Source: an uncultured Prevotella sp. (GTDB lineage: Bacteria > Bacteroidota > Bacteroidia > Bacteroidales > Bacteroidaceae). From it: a stretch of 15,483 nucleotides of DNA. A program made the position numbers and the translations under genes. The notes under the pieces were generated by a model. That model was not told the origin of the DNA and searched no databases. It saw only the letters and a list, made by a program, of their open reading frames with translations. Shown here piece after piece: positions 15,471 to 15,483 of this stretch (its first letter is position 1; every line of letters starts with the position of its first letter). The stretch covers positions 1 to 15,483 of the forward strand of contig CAAGIW010000064.1 of assembly GCA_900770025.1 (NCBI GenBank). Direction: 5' to 3'.

Positions 15471-15479
15471 GCAAAAATA
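15471..15479 (-). promoter_or_regulatory. Distal -7 element upstream of fic
   Basis: On the minus strand this reads TATTTTTGC, a full match to TAnnTTTGY. Its -33 would lie beyond the right edge of the window, so the promoter cannot be confirmed. It would give fic a leader of about 130 nt that includes the inverted repeats. Confidence 0.35.
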
Positions 15480-15483
15480 AACA

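Larger units (their letters stand above)
15377..15472. repeat. Outer inverted repeat GCAACACT / AGTGTTGC upstream of fic
   Basis: GCAACACT (15377-15384) and AGTGTTGC (15465-15472) are perfect 8-bp inverted copies that flank the inner dyad. Together the region holds four GCAAC-type half-sites within 96 bp. An 8-bp pair can occur by chance, so the feature is tentative. Confidence 0.35.

Overview
The window looks like chromosomal DNA from a member of the phylum Bacteroidota, most likely a Prevotella-type (Prevotellaceae) organism. The sequence reasons are: several near-perfect Bacteroidota promoters (-33 TTG/TTTG, about 20 nt, -7 TAnnTTTG), mostly weak Shine-Dalgarno sequences, a PorE-type lipoprotein (TPR, beta-propeller, CRD, OmpA), an Mrp ATPase without the usual CxxC, and a DUF1703-type AAA ATPase of the sort common in these gut and oral bacteria. 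The genus is an inference. I see 14 protein genes, all intact, and no tRNA, rRNA, CRISPR array or insertion sequence.

Layout. Positions 1-419 are non-coding and hold a pyrimidine-rich tract, four tandem 25-bp repeats, a stem-loop and a strong promoter. A forward run follows (420-3989): branched-chain aminotransferase ilvE, a DUF975 membrane protein, tRNA m7G46 methyltransferase trmB and the P-loop ATPase mrp. Spacing is 3-32 bp, so it is probably one operon. Convergent to it is a reverse operon (6816 down to 4027): an RsmF/NOL1-type rRNA m5C methyltransferase, then thyA (4-bp ATGA overlap), then folA. ThyA converts methylene-THF to dihydrofolate and FolA reduces it again, so the last two genes form a dTMP/folate cycle.

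Next come two forward membrane-protein genes, a DUF6249-like protein and a PspC-domain protein (6951-7869). The 3' end of pspC overlaps by 41 bp the 3' end of a reverse gene for a PorE-like OmpA lipoprotein (7829-9847), which sits 60 bp downstream of topB (9908-11917). A divergent promoter region separates topB from a stand-alone LUD-domain gene (12049-12687) with a C-terminal cysteine cluster.

The right end looks more accessory. A forward AAA-ATPase_like/PDDEXK_9 protein (12831-14390) with its own near-ideal promoter faces a reverse Fic AMP-transferase (14450-15331) that has an N-terminal HTH and a class II inhibitory motif. The fic upstream region carries two inverted repeats built from GCAAC half-sites around two candidate promoters. 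This pair, the tandem repeat block and the CxxC-less Mrp are the parts most worth a second look. No complete novel system can be demonstrated from the sequence alone.
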